DNA from: Algoriphagus ornithinivorans
GTDB lineage: Bacteria > Bacteroidota > Bacteroidia > Cytophagales > Cyclobacteriaceae
Length of the DNA stretch: 64,000 nt
Assembly: GCF_900115305.1 (NCBI RefSeq)
Contig: NZ_FOVW01000002.1
Span: forward strand, 186,001-250,000
Reading direction: 5' to 3'
In this document: piece by piece, positions 61,147 through 64,000 of the stretch
Numbering within the stretch: position 1 is the stretch's first letter
Layout of the letters: every line of letters begins with the position of its first letter
The notes under the pieces: generated by a model
Told to the model about the DNA's origin: nothing
Database searches by the model: none
Seen by the model: only the letters and a program-made list of their open reading frames with translations
Position numbers and translations under genes: made by a program

Positions 61147-63201
61147 TCATCCTTTCTTAGGAATCATATTTTCCAGTTTGAAAAGGAAGGCATATTCCAA
61201 GGCTATTTCTTTCAAAGCATTAAATCGCCCGGAAGCTCCTCCATGTCCCGCTTCCATATTGGTGTGTAAGAGCAAAAGGTTTTGATCTGATTTAAGTTCC
61301 CTGAGTTTTGCTACCCATTTGGTCGGCTCCCAATATTGCACCTGAGAATCATGCAAACCTGAAGTTACTAAGAGATTTGGATAGGATTTAGTTTCTACAT
61401 TATCGTAAGGAGAATACGAAAGCATGTAATCATAATAATCTTTCTCTTTCGGATTTCCCCATTCTTTAAATTCACCTGTTGTCAATGGAATAGTTTCATC
61501 CAGCATTGTAGTCACCACATCTACAAAAGGAACAGCTGCAATTGCTCCATTGAAAAGCTCGGGACTCATATTGATTACTGCACCTATCAAAAGTCCTCCT
61601 GCACTGCCTCCCATTGCGTAAAGATGGGCTGAGCTGGTATATTTTTCCTGAATCAAATGATTGGCGCAGGCAATAAAATCTAAAAATGTGTTTTTCTTCT
61701 TTAGCAATTTCCCATCCTCGTACCAATGTCTTCCTAAATCTTCTCCCCCTCTAATATGGGCGATAGCATAGACAAAGCCTCTATCTAATAAGCTCAATCT
61801 GCTGCTTGAAAAATAAGCATCCATGCTAAAACCGTAAGACCCATAGGCGTACAACAGTAGGGGATTCTTTCCATCAGGTTTAAATAGAGACTTCTTGTAA
61901 ACCAGAGAAATTGGGATCATTACTCCATCTTCGGCTTTTGCCCAAATCTTAGCGGATTGATAATCACTCTCCTGATAGCCTCCGACAACCTCCTGTTGCT
62001 TTAATAAGGTTCTTTTCCTCGTGACCATGTGGTATTCAAAAGTTGAAGGTGGAGAAACCAAAGAATTATATCCAAACCGGAGAATCTCTGTTTTAAATTC
62101 GGGATTATTTCCTATCCAAGCTGTGTAGGTTTCTTCTTCAAATTCCAGTTCATGACCAGCACTTCCATCCCAGGGTTTGATGAATATTCTGGTCAACCCA
62201 TTACTTCTTTCCTGGGAGACAAAGAAGCTTTCAAATAAATCAAAGTCTTCTATTAATACCTGATCCCGATGGGGAATGAAGTCTTCCCAATATTCCAAAG
62301 AAGGGTTTGAAATTGGAGCTTTGACCACTTTAAAGTTTTGAGCTTGATGATTGGTTCTAATCCAAAAATGCTCTTCATAATGATCGACTGCATACTCCAA
62401 ATGAGGAACTCTACTTTGAATCAATTTCCATTGTCCATTTGGATTTTTTGCTTCTAAATACCTGATTTCCGAAGAAATGGTGCTTTCAGAATGAATGAAT
62501 AAATAGTCCTGGGACTTTGACTTGTGAACATGACAAGTAAATTCTTCATCCAATTCTTCAAAAACCAACTCAGAGTTCTCAGGCTTAGTACCCAGTTCAT
62601 AGCGAAATATTTGATTAGATCTCAGCGTGTCAGGATTCTGTTTGGCATAAAATAGAGTGTAATGGTCTGTTGCCCAGGCCATGTTTCCTGTTATTTGTTC
62701 GATTTTTTCGGCTAGGATTTCTCCGGTTTCAAGATTTTTGAAATGAATGGTGTAGATTCTTCTTCCAACCTCATCTACCGGGAAGGCCAACATTTTTTGA
62801 TCAGAACTGACAGCGATACCAGCTACATGGAAATAGGTTTTGCCTTCAGCCAGTTCATTGACATCTAGGATGATTTCTTCCTGATTTTCAAGGCTATCTT
62901 TTTTTCTACAATAAATCGGATATTCACCTCCTTGACGATATCTTACATACCAATAAAACCCAGATTTGAAATAGGGTACACTTTCATCATCTTCCTTAAT
63001 CCTGCCTTTCATTTCATCAAAAAGATCCTTCTGAAACTCTTCAGTATCTTTCATAACCTCTTTCAGATAGGCATTTTCCTCTTTTAAGTATTGAATTACT
63101 TCCGGGTTTTCCCGATCTCTCATCCAGTAATAATTATCAATCCTTCTGTGTCCGTGTGCTTCTAAAACTTGGGGCCTCTTATGGGCTTTAGGTGATTTCA
63201 T
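61147..63201 (-). CDS. ptrB: S9 prolyl oligopeptidase, oligopeptidase B-like
   Basis: The 684-residue protein has an N-terminal seven-bladed propeller (about 70-410) and a C-terminal alpha/beta hydrolase with the nucleophile in MGGSAGGLL, the acidic residue region SGLHDSQVQYWEP, and the catalytic His in MEAGHGGASGR. It has no signal peptide, so it is cytoplasmic. It cleaves peptides after basic residues (oligopeptidase B) by family. The start is the ATG at 63201; the preceding TTG is not needed. Confidence 0.92.
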   Translation of the reverse strand: MKSPKAHKRPQVLEAHGHRRIDNYYWMRDRENPEVIQYLKEENAYLKEVMKDTEEFQKDLFDEMKGRIKEDDESVPYFKSGFYWYVRYRQGGEYPIYCRKKDSLENQEEIILDVNELAEGKTYFHVAGIAVSSDQKMLAFPVDEVGRRIYTIHFKNLETGEILAEKIEQITGNMAWATDHYTLFYAKQNPDTLRSNQIFRYELGTKPENSELVFEELDEEFTCHVHKSKSQDYLFIHSESTISSEIRYLEAKNPNGQWKLIQSRVPHLEYAVDHYEEHFWIRTNHQAQNFKVVKAPISNPSLEYWEDFIPHRDQVLIEDFDLFESFFVSQERSNGLTRIFIKPWDGSAGHELEFEEETYTAWIGNNPEFKTEILRFGYNSLVSPPSTFEYHMVTRKRTLLKQQEVVGGYQESDYQSAKIWAKAEDGVMIPISLVYKKSLFKPDGKNPLLLYAYGSYGFSMDAYFSSSRLSLLDRGFVYAIAHIRGGEDLGRHWYEDGKLLKKKNTFLDFIACANHLIQEKYTSSAHLYAMGGSAGGLLIGAVINMSPELFNGAIAAVPFVDVVTTMLDETIPLTTGEFKEWGNPKEKDYYDYMLSYSPYDNVETKSYPNLLVTSGLHDSQVQYWEPTKWVAKLRELKSDQNLLLLHTNMEAGHGGASGRFNALKEIALEYAFLFKLENMIPKKG

Positions 63202-63374
63202 CAAATTTCGATTTAGGCTACAAGTTTACTAAAAAGGCTTGAGGAGGACCCGATTTTGAAATTAAATGCATTTTTTTAGGTATAAAAAATCAGAAAAATG
63301 TGATGAGCTATTGTTTCATTCAATATTTATTAAAATATTCATGGAAGTATTAATCAACCATCAACCTTTCACCT

Positions 63375-63800
63375 ATGGGAATGTTAAAAGAATTTAAAGA
63401 ATTCGCTGTCAAAGGCAATGTTGTCGATTTGGCGGTAGCGGTAATCATTGGAGGTGCGTTCGGTAAAATTGTGTCTTCTTTTGTGAATGACATTATTATG
63501 CCACCTCTGGGGCTTATGTTAGGCGGCGTAGATTTCAAGGATCTCGCAGTAGTGCTAAAAGAAGCTGAAATGGATGCCGCTGGAGAAGTTGCAGTTGCAG
63601 CTGTTACTTTAAACTACGGGATGTTTATTCAAAACGTAGTGGATTTCGTAATCATCGCTTTCGTGATTTTTCTTGCTATCAAAGGCATGAACAACATGAA
63701 AAAGAAAGAGGAGAAAAAAGAAGAAGCTGCACCACCTCCAGCACCACCAAAATCCGAAGTTCTTTTGGAAGAAATTCGAGATTTGCTCAAGAAGCAGTAA
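63375..63800 (+). CDS. mscL: Large-conductance mechanosensitive channel
   Basis: The 141-residue protein has the conserved start [42 protein letters not shown] (TM1 about 18-45), a periplasmic loop, TM2 (about 75-98, [19 protein letters not shown]), and a C-terminal helix after a Pro-rich linker PPPAPPKSE. It opens under membrane tension to release solutes in hypoosmotic shock. A clear terminator follows. Confidence 0.96.
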   Translation: MGMLKEFKEFAVKGNVVDLAVAVIIGGAFGKIVSSFVNDIIMPPLGLMLGGVDFKDLAVVLKEAEMDAAGEVAVAAVTLNYGMFIQNVVDFVIIAFVIFLAIKGMNNMKKKEEKKEEAAPPPAPPKSEVLLEEIRDLLKKQ

Positions 63801-63807
63801 AAAATCA

Positions 63808-63838
63808 AACGGCTCTCAAAATTGGGAGCCGTTTTTTT
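63808..63838 (+). terminator. Intrinsic terminator after mscL
   Basis: A stem of ACGGCTCTC paired with GGGAGCCGT (one G-T pair) around AAAATT is followed by seven T. Confidence 0.85.
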
Positions 63839-64000
63839 ATTGTTGGACTCTACCTCTCTGCCTCTGATAAAGCATTCTGGTAAAATCTCTTGAAATTCCA
63901 TTCAACTTGAGAATTTGTTCATAGCTAATGACTGAGGCTACTTCCTTCACGAACTTTTCCTCATCATCAATCATTTGCCTCTGCACCGCAAATCTTTTAG
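63837..64000 (-). CDS. C-terminal fragment of an unknown protein
   Basis: The minus strand is open from the window end to a TAA at 63837-63839, giving at least 54 residues (KRFAVQRQMIDDEEKFVKEV then EQILKLNGISRDFTRMLYQRQRG). The helical, charged sequence recalls the C-terminus of small periplasmic Spy/ECF-sensor-like proteins, but this is a weak likeness. The start lies outside the window. It converges on mscL. Confidence 0.55.
   Translation of the reverse strand, partial: KRFAVQRQMIDDEEKFVKEVASVISYEQILKLNGISRDFTRMLYQRQRGRVQQ

Overview
The window looks like a chromosomal segment of a Bacteroidota species, most likely order Cytophagales near Algoriphagus/Cyclobacteriaceae (inferred from gene content, not measured). 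The signs are promoters of the Bacteroidota TAnnTTTG type, a TonB receptor paired with a DUF4249 lipoprotein, a BatB/TPR pair, M56 peptidase and TonB C-terminal proteins, a MerR-dprA pair, and the FeoA-FeoB-small Cys peptide unit. No rRNA, tRNA, CRISPR array, integrase, phage gene or insertion sequence was found. It is core chromosome with a few accessory pieces (hicAB, a palindromic repeat).

Region by region. 1-3.1 kb: a 5'-truncated unknown gene, a CoA-pyrophosphatase-like Nudix, a DUF819 membrane protein, a small [2Fe-2S] protein and YbjQ. 3.3-9 kb: a 1430-residue cytoplasmic multi-PAS hybrid kinase and an exported barrel-like protein. 9-14 kb: methionine operon behind a SAM-I riboswitch, with MetH split into two overlapping genes followed by metF. 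14-17 kb: a TonB C-terminal protein, hicAB, an HMG-CoA lyase-like enzyme and a PepSY membrane protein. 17-29 kb, minus strand: dprA/MerR, rsmE, deaD, yhhQ-rnz-STAS, purC, a YwqK-type repeat protein, a thiolase and a short Bat cluster. 29-38 kb: TonB receptor/DUF4249, BlaI plus an M56-TonB fusion, a second TonB protein, a palindromic repeat, DUF1080, a YpfJ peptidase and a tandem Usp. 38 kb: a strong candidate for an unannotated structured RNA with its own promoter and terminator, overlapping the 3' end of a flippase gene. 39.7-42.3 kb: feoAB and the small FeoB-associated peptide. 43-48.5 kb: a sulfide/persulfide module. 48.5-51 kb: cryptochrome/photolyase with TIGR03643 and DUF2256 partners. 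51-64 kb: TPR protein, Lrp, Nudix, MATE, M24 peptidase, MFS, prfB with a programmed frameshift, mgsA-pfkA, oligopeptidase B, mscL and a truncated gene.

The most interesting signal is in the 43-48.5 kb module. A Crp/Fnr regulator with a Cys cluster (C78, C84, C85) and CRP-like recognition residues (R183, E184, R188) lies among sulfide:quinone oxidoreductase, a universal stress protein, TauE/SafE, a sterol-desaturase-like protein and a rhodanese. Upstream of five of these transcription units there is a site resembling TGTGA-N6-TCACT, with its centre 29.5-30.5 bases before a TAnnTTTG-like -7 element. That spacing fits a class II activator at about -41. It defines a compact, testable regulon for sulfide or persulfide handling.
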